DNA of 64,000 bases from Oleispirillum sp963678075 (GTDB lineage: Bacteria; Pseudomonadota; Alphaproteobacteria; Rhodospirillales; Rhodospirillaceae), in NCBI GenBank assembly GCA_963678075.2, contig CAXXPK010000003.1, positions 434,001 through 498,000 on the forward strand, in the 5' to 3' direction. The translations under genes and the position numbers were made by a program. The notes under the pieces were generated by a model. That model was not told where the DNA came from. It did no database searches and saw nothing but the letters and a program-made list of their open reading frames with translations. This document shows positions 1 to 11,572 of the stretch, piece after piece. Every line of letters begins with the position of its first letter. The stretch's first letter is position 1.

Positions 1-302
1 ATGTAGATGTGGCCAACCAATCGGCCAGCAGTGCCGAGGGCGACCCATCCTCTCCCGCAAGCAATATCGGCGTCGTTGTGGCCTTCCCACGAGAATTCGG
101 CGCAGACGGCACCATCCCGGCTCCCGTAACGCACGTCGAGCCATCTCTTGACCGCGCCGAACACCAGTTCGCCATCAGAGGCGCCACCAAAGGTAATGTG
201 GGCGGGCTCCAGAAGGTCGAGATGATCATCTGGCCAAGTGTCCATCTCGACGCTGCTCCAGCGGCCTTCGAAGACTTTGGCAAAGGCGGGCGGGCGCTTC
301 AT
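1..302 (-). CDS. IS-X passenger protein, unknown function, cut by window edge
   Basis: This is the N-terminal part of a small acidic protein beginning MKRPPAFAKVFEGRW. The same protein is complete at 58780-59122 (114 aa). Its ATG overlaps the TGA of the IS-X transposase by ATGA, so it is probably translated by coupling. I recognise no domain with a known function. Homologous small ORFs are, from memory, often seen next to IS5-family transposases. Two nearly identical copies in this window, both in the same place relative to the transposase, suggest that it is a passenger gene carried inside the element and not a host gene. Confidence 0.6.
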   Translation of the reverse strand, partial: MKRPPAFAKVFEGRWSSVEMDTWPDDHLDLLEPAHITFGGASDGELVFGAVKRWLDVRYGSRDGAVCAEFSWEGHNDADIACGRGWVALGTAGRLVGHIY

Positions 303-533
303 GTGGGCATCTCCCCTGCCAGCAGTTTGGGTGGTCGCAGCAGATTGTAGGCGGCTGCCGAGAAGGCGAATGCCCAATCCACCTTATCAAGGCCGCGCAG
401 TTTGGTTTTCCGCATCCCTGCGACTGTCTTGATCCAGCCAAAGGCTTCCTCGATCCGCTTGCGGATGCGCATGGAGGCGGTATAGCCGGGATGGCGGGTG
501 GTGCACTTATCTATGGCCGAGCGACGTCGGCTA
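299..533 (-). pseudogene. IS-X transposase, C-terminal fragment (DDE, IS5 family)
   Basis: The fragment reads SAIDKCTTRHPGY, then RKRIEEAFGWIK, then RKTKLRGLDKV and AYNLLRPPKLLA. This is the typical C-terminus of larger IS5-family transposases, with the catalytic Glu in RIEEAFGW. It starts abruptly at the IS427 border and so cannot be expressed as a whole protein. Its TGA (299-301) overlaps the ATG of the downstream passenger gene. The family assignment is firm. That the N-half at 10633 once belonged to this very copy is an inference. Confidence 0.75.
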
Positions 534-605
534 GGTTTAGGACCCATTAAATTATTGTCAGGCAGATCGGCGGCTAATTCACTCATGGGAGGGAGGACCC
601 CATCC

Positions 606-974
606 ATGAGTGATCTGTTTTGGTTGTCAGAGAGGCAGTTGGCGAAGATCGAGCCGCATTTCCCGCTATCGCATGGCGTGCCGCGGGTTGATGATCGGCG
701 AGTGATCAGCGGCATCGTTCATGTGATCCGCAACGGCTTACGGTGGCGAGATGCACCACTCGTCTATGGCCCCCACAAAACCCTCTATAATCGTTTCGTT
801 CGCTGGAGCCGACTTGGGGTGTTCAGCCGGATCTTCGCGGCCTTGACGGGAGAGGCTGGCCCTCCAGACCGGTTGATGATCGATGCAACCCACCTGAAAG
901 CTCATCGGACCGCCGCGAGCCTCTATAAAAAGGGGCTCTTCCCCGATGTATCGGACGCACAAAAGGCGGGCTGA
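606..974 (+). CDS. IS427-type transposase OrfA, copy 1
   Basis: A 122-aa protein starting MSDLFWLSERQL, with the N-terminal helix-turn-helix region of IS5/IS427 transposases and the first catalytic Asp in LMIDATHLKAH near residue 94. It ends with TGA at 972-974. The second half lies in the -1 frame. At 959-965 the sequence ACAAAAG would allow a ribosome that has read CAA to slip back one base onto AAA, giving one OrfAB protein. Frameshifting of this kind is known for the family. The exact slip site here is my inference. Confidence 0.85.
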   Translation: MSDLFWLSERQLAKIEPHFPLSHGVPRVDDRRVISGIVHVIRNGLRWRDAPLVYGPHKTLYNRFVRWSRLGVFSRIFAALTGEAGPPDRLMIDATHLKAHRTAASLYKKGLFPDVSDAQKAG

Positions 975-1366
975 ACTCCAAGCTTCATGCGGTTTGCGAC
1001 GGACAAGGAAGGCCCCTCATCCTGCTGCTCAGCGAGGGGCAAATGAGCGATCACAAAGGCGCGATGCTGTTGCTCGACCTATTTCCCAAGGCCAACGTCC
1101 TGATCGCCGACAAGGGCTATGACGGTGATCCCCTTCGAGAGGCTTTGACACAGCGAGGGATCGCTACATGCATCCCGCCAATGCGTCATCGCAAAACCCA
1201 GTACGCTTACGACAAAACCCTCTATCGCCAGCGTCATAGGATCGAGAACCTCTTCGCTCGCCTCAAGGATTGGCGGCGTATCCACACCCGATATGACCGA
1301 TGCGCGGATATCTTCTTTGCCGCCGTCATCATCGCGGTACTCCTCCTCTTCTGGATCGAACCTTAA
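962..1366 (+). CDS. IS427-type transposase OrfB, copy 1
   Basis: This is the catalytic C-terminal half of the transposase, read in the -1 frame relative to OrfA. It continues GGLNSKLHAVCDGQGRP into an internal MSDHKG, where an independent start at 1043 is possible. The second Asp is in IADKGYDGD and the catalytic Glu in RHRIENLFARLK, so the DDE triad is complete only in an OrfAB fusion. No in-frame stop separates the slip site from the catalytic part in this copy, unlike copies 3 and 6. Confidence 0.8.
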   Translation, partial: KGGLNSKLHAVCDGQGRPLILLLSEGQMSDHKGAMLLLDLFPKANVLIADKGYDGDPLREALTQRGIATCIPPMRHRKTQYAYDKTLYRQRHRIENLFARLKDWRRIHTRYDRCADIFFAAVIIAVLLLFWIEP

Positions 1367-1379
1367 TGAGTCCTGGGCC

Positions 1380-2510
1380 TAGGTGCCCGTAGTGGCGTTC
1401 CACCATGCGGGTGTCGCGGTGCCCGAGGTTCTCCGCGACGGCCATCAGTGGAGCACCGGCCATGATGGTCAGGCTGGCCCAGGTATGGCGCAGTTCATGG
1501 AAGGTGAAGTCCTGATCTAGCCCTGCCCGCTTGACGGCACCTTTGAACCCGCGGAAGTGGAGGTCGCGAGCCCAACTCGAACCGTCCGATCGGCGGAGGA
1601 GGGGTGCTTCGGGGCGCTGGCCAAGAGCGAGTGTCTTGCAGAAGGCAATACCTTCGTCAGTTAGGAAGATGTGTCGGGCCTTGCCACTTTTGCTGCGCAC
1701 CACGTGCAAGGCGCCTGAATCGGGATTGAAGTCGCGTACCTCGAAGGCACATAGCTCCCCATAGCGGGCACCAGTCAGTAAAGCCAACTGGACTAGCTTT
1801 CTCAGGTCGGGTGGGCACGTGTTGATCAGGCGTTTTGCTTCGTCGCGGTTGAGGAAGCGTGATCGCGGCTTTTCTGTGCCGGCGAAAAGCTGAAGGCGAG
1901 CCCAGGCGTTGTTGCTGGAGATTTTTCCGTCCCGCCATGCCCGGTTGAGCGCGGCTCGCAGAGTCACAAGGTGGCGGTTGGCGCGCAGTTGGCGCTTGCG
2001 TTGCGCCTCCAGGGGGTCCGGGTCCTCTTCCCGGTATTTGATCTCCTTATCTTTCTTGCCGCTGCGGAGACGCGGTGGTTCGTCGGCGATCGCCTGGTGC
2101 CAGGCTAGAAGCCGCCGTGGCGTCAGTTTCTCACAGTCGATCTTCCCAAGTTTTGGGATGATATAGGCATCAACGTAGGTGCGGAGATGCTTGAAGGATT
2201 TCCGGTGGGACTTCACCCAGGTCAGGTAGTCTTCCATGCAATCGGCGACGGTGTATGCCCCACGGGCGGTACGAATGCCGCCGTTGGCGATGACCTGGAA
2301 CCAGTCTCTTGCCTTGGCTTGAGCCTGCTCGAAAGTCAGGGCGGTGATGCCGTCGGCATCCATGGCGTCGTCGGCGGGACCCAACCTAGTCTGTTTCTGC
2401 TGTCCGGCGTCGCTCCGGAAACGGGCGACCCAACTCCCGCCTTCCTGGTTGCGGTGGTATCCGAGATAGCACCCCTTGGTAATCTTCATCCAATGCGGTT
2501 CGGCCTGCAC
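1380..2510 (-). pseudogene. Tyrosine-type site-specific integrase, C-terminus cut by IS427
   Basis: A phage/island integrase of the DUF4102/P4-like layout: an N-terminal arm and SAM-like region, then a catalytic domain. Visible catalytic residues are Arg249 (TGARYGEL), Lys274, His338 and Arg341 (HELRHTW), His364 (LGHRDTR) and the nucleophile Tyr374 (ERHYGHL). The gene runs into the IS at residue 376 and then reads IS sequence to a stop at 1329, so only the short C-terminal tail is lost. Activity cannot be excluded. The start (GTG at 2510) is uncertain, and ATG at 2489 is an alternative. It lies 51 bp from a tRNA-Gly 3' fragment, the expected attachment site. Confidence 0.85.
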
Positions 2511-2560
2511 CGGAAGCTTCAGTCTTGCACTGCGGCTGTCCGAAAAAGGCCTTGTCGCCC

Positions 2561-2605
2561 TTTCCCAAGCTTACGACGGGGGCTCGATTCCTCTCACCCG
2601 CTCCA
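2561..2605 (+). other. Attachment-site remnant: 3' part of tRNA-Gly(CCC)
   Basis: These 45 bases read as the 3' portion of a tRNA-Gly: anticodon loop TTCCCAA with anticodon CCC (2564-2566), a T-arm with loop CTCGATT closed by a 5-bp stem containing two G-U pairs, acceptor strand CACCCGC, discriminator T and CCA. The expected 5' half starting GCGGGTG is absent upstream. Such displaced tRNA 3' ends beside an integrase are classic att sites. The intact tRNA would be at the other island end, outside the window. Confidence 0.75.
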
Positions 2606-2699
2606 AGTTTTCTGCCGCCGATCCGCAGTTCGGGTCAGGCGGTTTTTTCGTCTTCGGTTCTTTTCTTGAGGGGGCTGCTGGATCGGGGAACGCCGTGTC

Positions 2700-3695
2700 T
2701 CAGTGGGTTTGGCTGAACAGGGCGTGACGGTCGCGGCCCAGGGTCTTGGCCTGATACATCGCGGCGTCGGCCATTTCGATCAATTGCATCGGCGAGGCAT
2801 CGGTGTTCGGAACCAACGCGGCCACGCCCAGGCTGATGGTGACGTGATTTTCGGCGCTGGAGGCCGGATGCACGATCGACAACGCCTTGACCGCGTTGCG
2901 CATCCTTGTCACCACGGCGATCGCGCCGCCTTCGTCGGTTTCCGGCAGGATCGCGGCGAATTCCTCGCCGCCGTAGCGAGCGATGGTATCGACGTGCCGC
3001 AGGAGCGCGGCGGACAGTGCCCAGGCCACTTGTTTCAGGAAATAGTCGCCCGCGATATGACCCAGGCAGTCGTTGTAGGCCTTGAAATAGTCGATATCGG
3101 CCATGATCAGGGTCAGCGGCTTGTTGTTGCGGGTGCAACGCCGCCACTCGTAATCCAGCGTTTCATCGAAGCTCAAGCGGTTGAAAATGCCGGTCAGGCG
3201 GTTGGTGCGCGACAGTACGCGCAATTGCTCGTTACGTTCCTGCAGCAGATTCTTCAGGCGCTCCATTTCGGCAATCTTGGCGTCGAGTTCGTGGGTCTTG
3301 TCCTCCCGTTCGCGGCGTTGGCGGTGCAGTTCAAGAAACACGTTGATCTTGCTTTTCAGGACCCCGGCGTCCAGCGGCTTCGACAGGTAATCCACGGCGC
3401 CCGAGTCATGGCTGCGGAAGACGTGTTCGCGTTCGGTGCGGTTGGCGGTGACGAAGATGATCGGGATGTTGCGGGTGCGGTTGTTGCCGCGCATCAGGGC
3501 GGCGGTTTCGAAACCGTCCATTTCCGGCATCTGCACGTCCAACAAGGCGATCGCGAATTCGTACGACAGGGTCTTGGCCAGGGCCTCGTTGCCGGATTGC
3601 GCCTTGATGATGTTCAGCTCCGGCGCCGCCAGAAGATTTTCCAGCGCGAACAGGTTGTTCGGATTGTCGTCAACGATCAGGGTATCGGCTTGCAC
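2700..3695 (-). CDS. Response regulator with GGDEF domain (diguanylate cyclase)
   Basis: A 331-aa protein predicted to make cyclic di-GMP when phosphorylated. Residues 1-120 form a receiver domain with acidic pair Asp9/Asp10, phosphoacceptor Asp53 (LLDVQMPEMDG) and Lys107. Residues about 125-165 form a coiled-coil linker. Residues about 165-325 form the cyclase domain with GGEEF at 242-246 and an inhibitory I-site RHVD at 233-236, so product inhibition is likely. The start is GTG at 3695, preceded by GGAGGCGG, and overlaps the end of cheB by 19 bp. It is the last and only intact gene of the four-gene minus-strand signalling operon. Confidence 0.9.
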   Translation of the reverse strand: MQADTLIVDDNPNNLFALENLLAAPELNIIKAQSGNEALAKTLSYEFAIALLDVQMPEMDGFETAALMRGNNRTRNIPIIFVTANRTEREHVFRSHDSGAVDYLSKPLDAGVLKSKINVFLELHRQRREREDKTHELDAKIAEMERLKNLLQERNEQLRVLSRTNRLTGIFNRLSFDETLDYEWRRCTRNNKPLTLIMADIDYFKAYNDCLGHIAGDYFLKQVAWALSAALLRHVDTIARYGGEEFAAILPETDEGGAIAVVTRMRNAVKALSIVHPASSAENHVTISLGVAALVPNTDASPMQLIEMADAAMYQAKTLGRDRHALFSQTH

Positions 3696-4269
3696 GGTTT
3701 TCCGCCTCCGGATCGCGGATGCGCAAGGAAGGGGCCGATCGCCGTCAGCGGCAGGATATGATCGACGGCACAGGCACCGATCGCCGCGCGGGGCATGATG
3801 TCCACTTCGGCGGTTTTGGGATCCTGTACCACGCTCAGACCTCCCATGCGCTTGACCTTGGCCAGTCCGATCGCGCCATCGGCACTGGCGCCGATCAAGA
3901 TAACACCCACGAGCTCGTTGCAGAAGGCTTTCGCCGCAGTTTCGAACAGAACATCAATCGAGGGACGGGAAAAGTTGACCCGTTCTTCTCTTGACCGACT
4001 GAAACGCCGTCCTGGTTCAACCAGAAGGTGGAAGTCGGCGGGGGCCACGAAGACCGTTCCCGCGGTCACGGGTTCCTTGTCTTCCGCTTCCTTGACCGGC
4101 AGCTTGTAATCTCTCTGGAATCGGTTGGGCAGGGCATCCCCGGCATCGGCGGTGATGTACTGGACGATGATGACGGAAGCCGCGAAGTCCTGGGGCAGGG
4201 CGGAGAGGACGGTTCCGATCGCCCCAGTCCTCCGGCCGAAGCCCCAACGACGATCGCGTTCACGGTCAT
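3677..4269 (-). pseudogene. cheB: CheB-type methylesterase domain protein, frameshifted
   Basis: A stand-alone CheB catalytic domain (about 197 codons, no receiver) that would remove methyl groups from or deamidate chemoreceptors. The start at 4269 reads MTVNAIVVGASAGG with the serine nucleophile. After about 14 codons the frame is lost near 4225-4235, in the run ACTGGGGCGATC. The remaining frame continues normally with VFVAPADFHLL (catalytic His) and ADGAIGL (catalytic Asp). The length is not a multiple of three. One added or lost base explains it, either a real mutation or a base-call error. ATG overlaps the cheR stop (ATGA). Confidence 0.8.
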
Positions 4270-5128
4270 GCGTCCCCCTGAACTGTGGGTGTTCTCACCG
4301 GACGCTTGCGGTAGATTTTCTCCCGCGCATCGATGACGTCGAAGGTGTCGGCATGGTCGCTGAAACGCAGACTTTCCTTCGACCCAAGGCAAAGGAAACC
4401 ACCATTGCAGAGACTGTCAAGAAATAACTTGATTGCCTTGTTCTGTAACTCATCCCCGAAATAGATTAGTACGTTGCGGCAGAATATAATGTTCATCTCT
4501 CAGAAGATTCCGTCGGCCACCAAATTATGAGGGGAGAAAAGAACATTCTTTTTAAGATTGTTGTCGATGGCGACGGAGTCGTAGTCCGCCGTGTAATATT
4601 CCGAAAACGATGTCGTGCCCCCGGCTTTCTGGTGGTTCGCCGTGTATTGACGAATTACGTCGAGAGGGTAAATTCCGCGCCGCGCGGTTTCCAGAACCGG
4701 CGGGTTGATATCGGTCGCGTAGATTTGCGCCCGGTCCTTCATGCCTTCCTCCGCCAGCAGGATCGCCATGGAATAGACTTCCAGCCCGGCGGCGCATCCG
4801 GCATGCCAGACCTTGATGAAGGGATAGGTCTTGAGGTGGGGAATGACCGCTTCGCGAACGCGGAGGTAGAACGACGGGTCGCGGAACATCTCGGTGACGT
4901 TGATCGACAGCGCGGTCAGGACCTCGTCGAAGAAGGCGTCGTCCCAGATCAGGCGGTGGGTCACGTCGCAGAACGAGGCCAGCCCCGCCCGCACCCGCAC
5001 GTGTTCCAGGCGGCGCTTGATGTGGGCGGAGGCATAACCGCGGAAGTCGAAACCGGACTTTTGGTAGATCGCCTCCAACAGCAGGCGGATCTCCAGGCGT
5101 TGGTTTTCCGGTCCGGCCGGATCGATGG

Positions 5129-5132
<4 letters not shown>
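4266..5132 (-). pseudogene. cheR: CheR-type methyltransferase, in-frame stop
   Basis: A chemotaxis-type SAM-dependent methyltransferase of about 288 codons. The N-terminal helical domain (IYQKSGFDFRGYASAHIKRR) and SAM site (WHAGCAAGLEVYSMAI) are clear. In most relatives the latter reads GEEVYS, so the Leu is unusual. At 4500-4502 a TGA interrupts the frame between VADGIF and EMNIIFCRNVLIYF, a position normally occupied by glycine (GGA). Both sides align in one frame, so this is a single nonsense change. Start ATG 5132 overlaps the stop of the upstream kinase gene (ATGA), and its own stop overlaps cheB. Confidence 0.85.
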
Positions 5133-8434
<3,302 letters not shown>

Positions 8435-9211
8435 GGGGTCGTAGAGATGCAGGTGAGTGCTCAACCGTCGTCCGGGATGGGCTTCCGCGAAGCTGGCCAG
8501 CGCGCTTAGTCCATAGCGGTCCAGGTAGATCGGGTCGCAGGCGAGAAACAGGATCAACTCGCCGCCGAGCCGCCGGTTCGGGCGTCCGCTGCCGGGGTTG
8601 GGCGGCGGAATCGCATTCGCGGGCGCGGTCAACAGCGCGGGGCGGAGATCGGGGCCAAGGTCGGCGTCCGTGCCGCCCAGGCCAAGGGCGGCGGCGATCC
8701 GGCACAAATGGGCCAGCGGCCCCAGGCCGTCGTCGCAAACCATCGTGGCGGGGGCGCCAAGGACCCTGGCGGCGAGATCCCAACGGCGGGCGACGGTGGC
8801 CATCAGACCAAGGGCGTCGCGGCACCATCGGCCGTCTGTGTCGTCGCCCCGTCCCTCGGCGAAGGCGGTCGCGGCCTCTGGCCAGCGCCGCGCCCACAGG
8901 GCGGCGACGCCGCGATTGCGCCAGGCGCGGGCGTCCGGCGACGGTGCCTGGCCAAAGAAATCTCCGGCCATATCCTCGCGCTTGGCGATGCGGCAGAGCA
9001 GGCCCATCGCCTCGCACAGATCGCCGCCGATGCCTTGGGCGAACGCCGCCTGCGTCAGGGCCATGGCGCGGTCGAAGCGATGTTCCGCGATGGCTTGCCA
9101 CACAGGGCGGGTGGCGCTGTCGCCCGGTGGCGAGTTCAGTGCCGCCGCGTGCGACAGCCAGGTGGGGGCCGCGTCAAGGCGGCGCCAGTCGTCGGAAGGC
9201 CGGATCGGCAT
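8435..9211 (-). pseudogene. TPR-like protein of unknown function, C-terminus lost
   Basis: The reading frame starts MPIRPSDDWRRLDAAP and continues through Ala-rich helical repeats resembling tetratricopeptide repeats (WRNRGVAALWARRWPEAATAF). It enters a segment LILFLACDPIYLDRYG followed by LHLYDPTP, which looks like the start of a glycosyltransferase-like or related alpha/beta domain. Homology stops at LYDPTP near 8435, where the sequence passes into the sensor kinase. Out-of-frame readthrough ends at 8144. I do not know its function. ATG 9211 is chosen because homology-like sequence starts there. An upstream in-frame ATG exists at 9268. Confidence 0.55.
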
Positions 9212-9326
9212 CGGCGGGCTCCGAAAGCGGGGCGGTCTGGAAGGCGTCGTCCCGTGCCGGGAAAGCAAAACGCGGGGTGCGGACGCGCGGAAAATCCGCT
9301 ATTCCCAGAAGCAGGAGGACACGGAC

Positions 9327-9791
9327 ATGAACGATAAAGCCGAACCCGTCTTGACGCAATTGGGACGCGCCGCCGTTGCCGCCGCGACGCCGGAGGCCGC
9401 GGTGTTGGAGCGTGTGCCGTGGGAGGGTGACGAACAGCCGCGCACCGTGGTGCGCTTCGTCTGCCCGGAGTTTACCTCGCTATGCCCGGTGACCGGTCAG
9501 CCGGATTTCGCGCATCTGGTGATCGATTACGTGCCGGAGCGTTGGCTGGTGGAATCGAAGTCCCTGAAGCTGTTTTTCCAATCGTTCCGCAACCACGGAG
9601 CCTTTCACGAGACCTGCACGGTGATGATCGCGCGGCGTCTGGTGGATCTGTTGGCGCCGGTCTGGCTGCGCATCGGCGGCTATTGGTACCCGCGCGGTGG
9701 TATGCCGATCGATGTTTTCTGGCAAACCGGGGAAACCCCGAAGGGGGTGTGGATTCCAGATCAGGACATGCCGTCCTATCGCGGGCGATAA
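9327..9791 (+). CDS. queF: NADPH-dependent preQ0 reductase
   Basis: A 154-aa cytosolic enzyme that reduces 7-cyano-7-deazaguanine to preQ1 in queuosine synthesis. The type I (short) form is recognised by FTSLCPVTGQPDF, with the thioimide-forming Cys53 and catalytic Asp60, and by the QueF motif ESKSLKLFFQSFRNHGAFHE (residues 76-95). The length is normal and there is no lesion. Start ATG 9327 follows GCAGGAGGAC. It is divergent from the truncated TPR-like gene and is followed by a hairpin terminator at 9862. It lies in the segment between IS427 copies 1 and 2. Confidence 0.95.
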   Translation: MNDKAEPVLTQLGRAAVAAATPEAAVLERVPWEGDEQPRTVVRFVCPEFTSLCPVTGQPDFAHLVIDYVPERWLVESKSLKLFFQSFRNHGAFHETCTVMIARRLVDLLAPVWLRIGGYWYPRGGMPIDVFWQTGETPKGVWIPDQDMPSYRGR

Positions 9792-9861
9792 TGCCAGGCC
9801 GGGCTCGCGCGGCGTGACGGATCGACGGCGCTTTTGCTCGGAACCATAGCCGATGGGAGAC

Positions 9862-9890
9862 GCGGAGGGCCCGCGGCCCTCCGCAATGTT
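9862..9890 (+). terminator. Intrinsic terminator after queF
   Basis: A perfect 9-bp GC stem (GCGGAGGGC / GCCCTCCGC) with a 5-base loop is followed by AATGTTTTGG, a moderate T-tract. It lies 70 bp after the queF stop. Confidence 0.6.
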
Positions 9891-9907
9891 TTGGTTTCCC
9901 GCCTCTA

Positions 9908-10632
9908 GGCTCAGGACCCATTAAATTATTGCCAGGCAGATCGGCGGCTGATTCACTCATGGGAGGGAGGACCCCATCCACGAGTGATCTGTTTTGGTTG
10001 TCAGAGAGGCAGTTGGCGAAGACCGAGCCGCATTTCCCGCTATCGCATGGCGTGCCGCGGGTTGATGATCGGCGAGTGATCAGCGGCATCGTTCATGTGA
10101 TCCGCAACGGCTTACGGTGGCGAGATGCACCACTCGTCTATGGCCCCCACAAAACCCTCTATAATCGTTTCGTTCGCTGGAGCCGACTTGGGGTGTTCAG
10201 CCGGATCTTCGCGGCCTTGACGGGAGAGGCTGGCCCTCCAGACCGGTTGATGATCGATGCAACCCACCTGAAAGCTCATCGGACCGCCGCGAGCCTCCAT
10301 AAAAAGGGGCTCTTCCCCGATGTATCGGACGCACAAAAGGCGGGCTGAACTCCAAGCTTCATGCGGTTTGCGACGGACAAGGAAGGCCCCCCATCCTGCT
10401 GCTCAGCGAGGGATCGCTACATGCATCCCGCCAATGCGTCATCGCAAAACCCAGCACGCTTACGACAAAATCCTCTATCGCCAGCGTCATAGGATCGAGA
10501 ACCTCTTCGCTCGCCTCAAGGATTGGCGGCGTATCCACACCCGATATGACCGATGCGCGGATATCTTCTTTGCCGCCGTCATCATCGCGGCACTCCTCCT
10601 CTTCTGGATCGAACCTTAATGAGTCCTGAGCC
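9908..10632 (+). mobile_element. IS427-like insertion sequence, copy 2 (725 bp, internal deletion)
   Basis: Both ends are intact. Compared with copy 1, 121 bp are missing, exactly between two direct repeats CAGCGAGGG (positions 1030 and 1151 in copy 1). The OrfA start is ACG instead of ATG. The 5' flank is TA (9906-9907) but the 3' flank is TG, so there is no target duplication. The right flank is the N-terminal half of IS-X. This copy is non-autonomous but retains ends that could be mobilised in trans. Confidence 0.9.
9980..10619 (+). pseudogene. IS427 transposase, copy 2, lost start and deletion
   Basis: The OrfA frame (STSDLFWLSERQ to DAQKAG, stop at 10346-10348) has lost its ATG (now ACG at 9980). 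The OrfB part lacks the segment with the second catalytic Asp (IADKGYDGD) through the 121-bp deletion. The protein cannot be catalytic. Confidence 0.8.
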
Positions 10633-11498
10633 TGGGGCTTCGGCGCCATGTGAGGACGCACGTTGAGCGTCCGCGGTTCCTCGACAAAATCGGCGGCATC
10701 GTAGCCGCAGTCGGCACCCAACGTAATTGCGCGCGGTCGGTCGCCCAGGGGCTCGATCATGTCCAGTGCCGCCAACCGTTCAGCGTGACCCGATGCGCGA
10801 GTTAGCCGGGTGTCCACGATCAAGCCCGAACGGTTTTCCATCAGCCCATGACCGATAAAGCACAGCTTAGCCTCCATGCCTGCCCCCTTGCGGTAGAGCA
10901 TGGCATCGGGATCGGTGGTGCTCTTGTGAGTATCGTTGGATCGTTTCTCGCCGCGAAAATCGACCGAGGGGTTGCGACCACCGCCTTCACCGCCATCGCC
11001 CTCAGCGGCCTTCGGTCTGAAGCTCTTCATTGAGGCCCACGCTTCGATCAGCGTGCCGTCGACGCTGAAATGCTCGCTCGACAGCAGCCGTTTGATCCGG
11101 GGTTGGACCAACACTGCCGCCAGGAATTTTGCGGCGATGTCCCCTTCCAGCAGCCGGTCGCGGTTCTTGGAGAATGTGGAATGGTCCCAGGCCGGGTCAT
11201 CTACCCCGAGACCGACGAACCAACGGAACAGCAGATCAAAGTCCAGGCGCTCCATCAATTGGCGTTCCGAACGGATCGAGTAGAACACCTGCAACAGCAT
11301 GGCCCGCAGCAGCTTCTCCGGTGGAACCGACGGCCGACCCATTCCTGAGTAGAGCGCTGCAAAGTCGCCCGACAACGCCGCTAGTGCCGTATTGGTCATC
11401 TCCCGGATCGTCCGCAGCGGGTGGTCCATGCGCACCCGCGTCTCCAGGTCAACGTAGGAGAACAAGTCTCCAGATCGCTTGTCTGTCCCGTGCATCAT
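10633..11498 (-). pseudogene. IS-X transposase, N-terminal fragment
   Basis: Reads MMHGTDKRSGDLFSYVDLE, then GMGRPSVPPEKLLRAMLLQ and RLDFDLLFRWFVGL, the N-terminal domain of larger IS5-family transposases. The first catalytic Asp is in FSVDGTLIEAW and the second in LGADCGYDAADF. It breaks after RPHMAPKP at the IS427 border. The C-terminal half of the same kind (from SRRRSAID) is at 299-533. Starts at 11498 and 11495 are both possible behind a GAGGGA ribosome site. Confidence 0.8.
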
Positions 11499-11570
11499 TC
11501 CCTCAGCAACAATCCACCACCGAGATTGAATTATGCCGATACCAGCCATGCCACCGATTTTTCAATACCC
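10633..11570 (-). mobile_element. IS-X, 5' half (IS5 family)
   Basis: The segment carries the transposase N-terminal half. It ends on the right at GGGTATTGAAAAATCGG (read on the minus strand, terminus at 11570), which is an inverted match to the other IS-X end GGGTGTTGAAGAAG at 58766. The terminus lies two bases after the sqr stop codon. On the left it is cut by IS427 copy 2. Adding this half to the 3' half (533 bp in the window plus about 57 bp outside) gives an estimated element of about 1.5 kb. Confidence 0.7.
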
Positions 11571-11572
11571 TG

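Larger units (their letters stand above)
1..533 (-). mobile_element. IS-X, 3' half (IS5 family), interrupted by IS427 copy 1
   Basis: Positions 1-437 match 58823-59258 almost base for base up to about position 429. The segment holds the transposase C-terminus and the passenger gene. By comparison with the other copy the element end would lie about 57 bp left of the window. On the right it stops exactly at the 5' end of IS427 copy 1. The missing N-terminal half of the same transposase type lies at 10633-11570, directly right of IS427 copy 2. Confidence 0.7.
534..1379 (+). mobile_element. IS427-like insertion sequence, copy 1 (complete, 846 bp)
   Basis: The ends are imperfect inverted repeats related to GGCTCAGGACCCATTAA, flanked by TA on both sides (532-533 and 1380-1381). 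Two overlapping reading frames encode the transposase. Comparing all six copies, this is the only one with both frames open and no stop between them, so it is the best candidate for an active source copy. It separates the IS-X 3' half from a truncated integrase. It lies in direct orientation to copy 2 at 9908-10632. Confidence 0.9.

Noticed and set aside
738..962. Recurrent 74-codon frame antisense to IS427 OrfA in every copy
   Set aside because: It repeats only because the IS repeats, and it follows OrfA codons exactly. No sign of an independent gene.
2703..3761. Long plus-strand open frame opposite the GGDEF regulator
   Set aside because: It is antisense to a clear receiver-GGDEF gene, rich in Gly/Val/Gln as typical of high-GC shadows, and has no family features.
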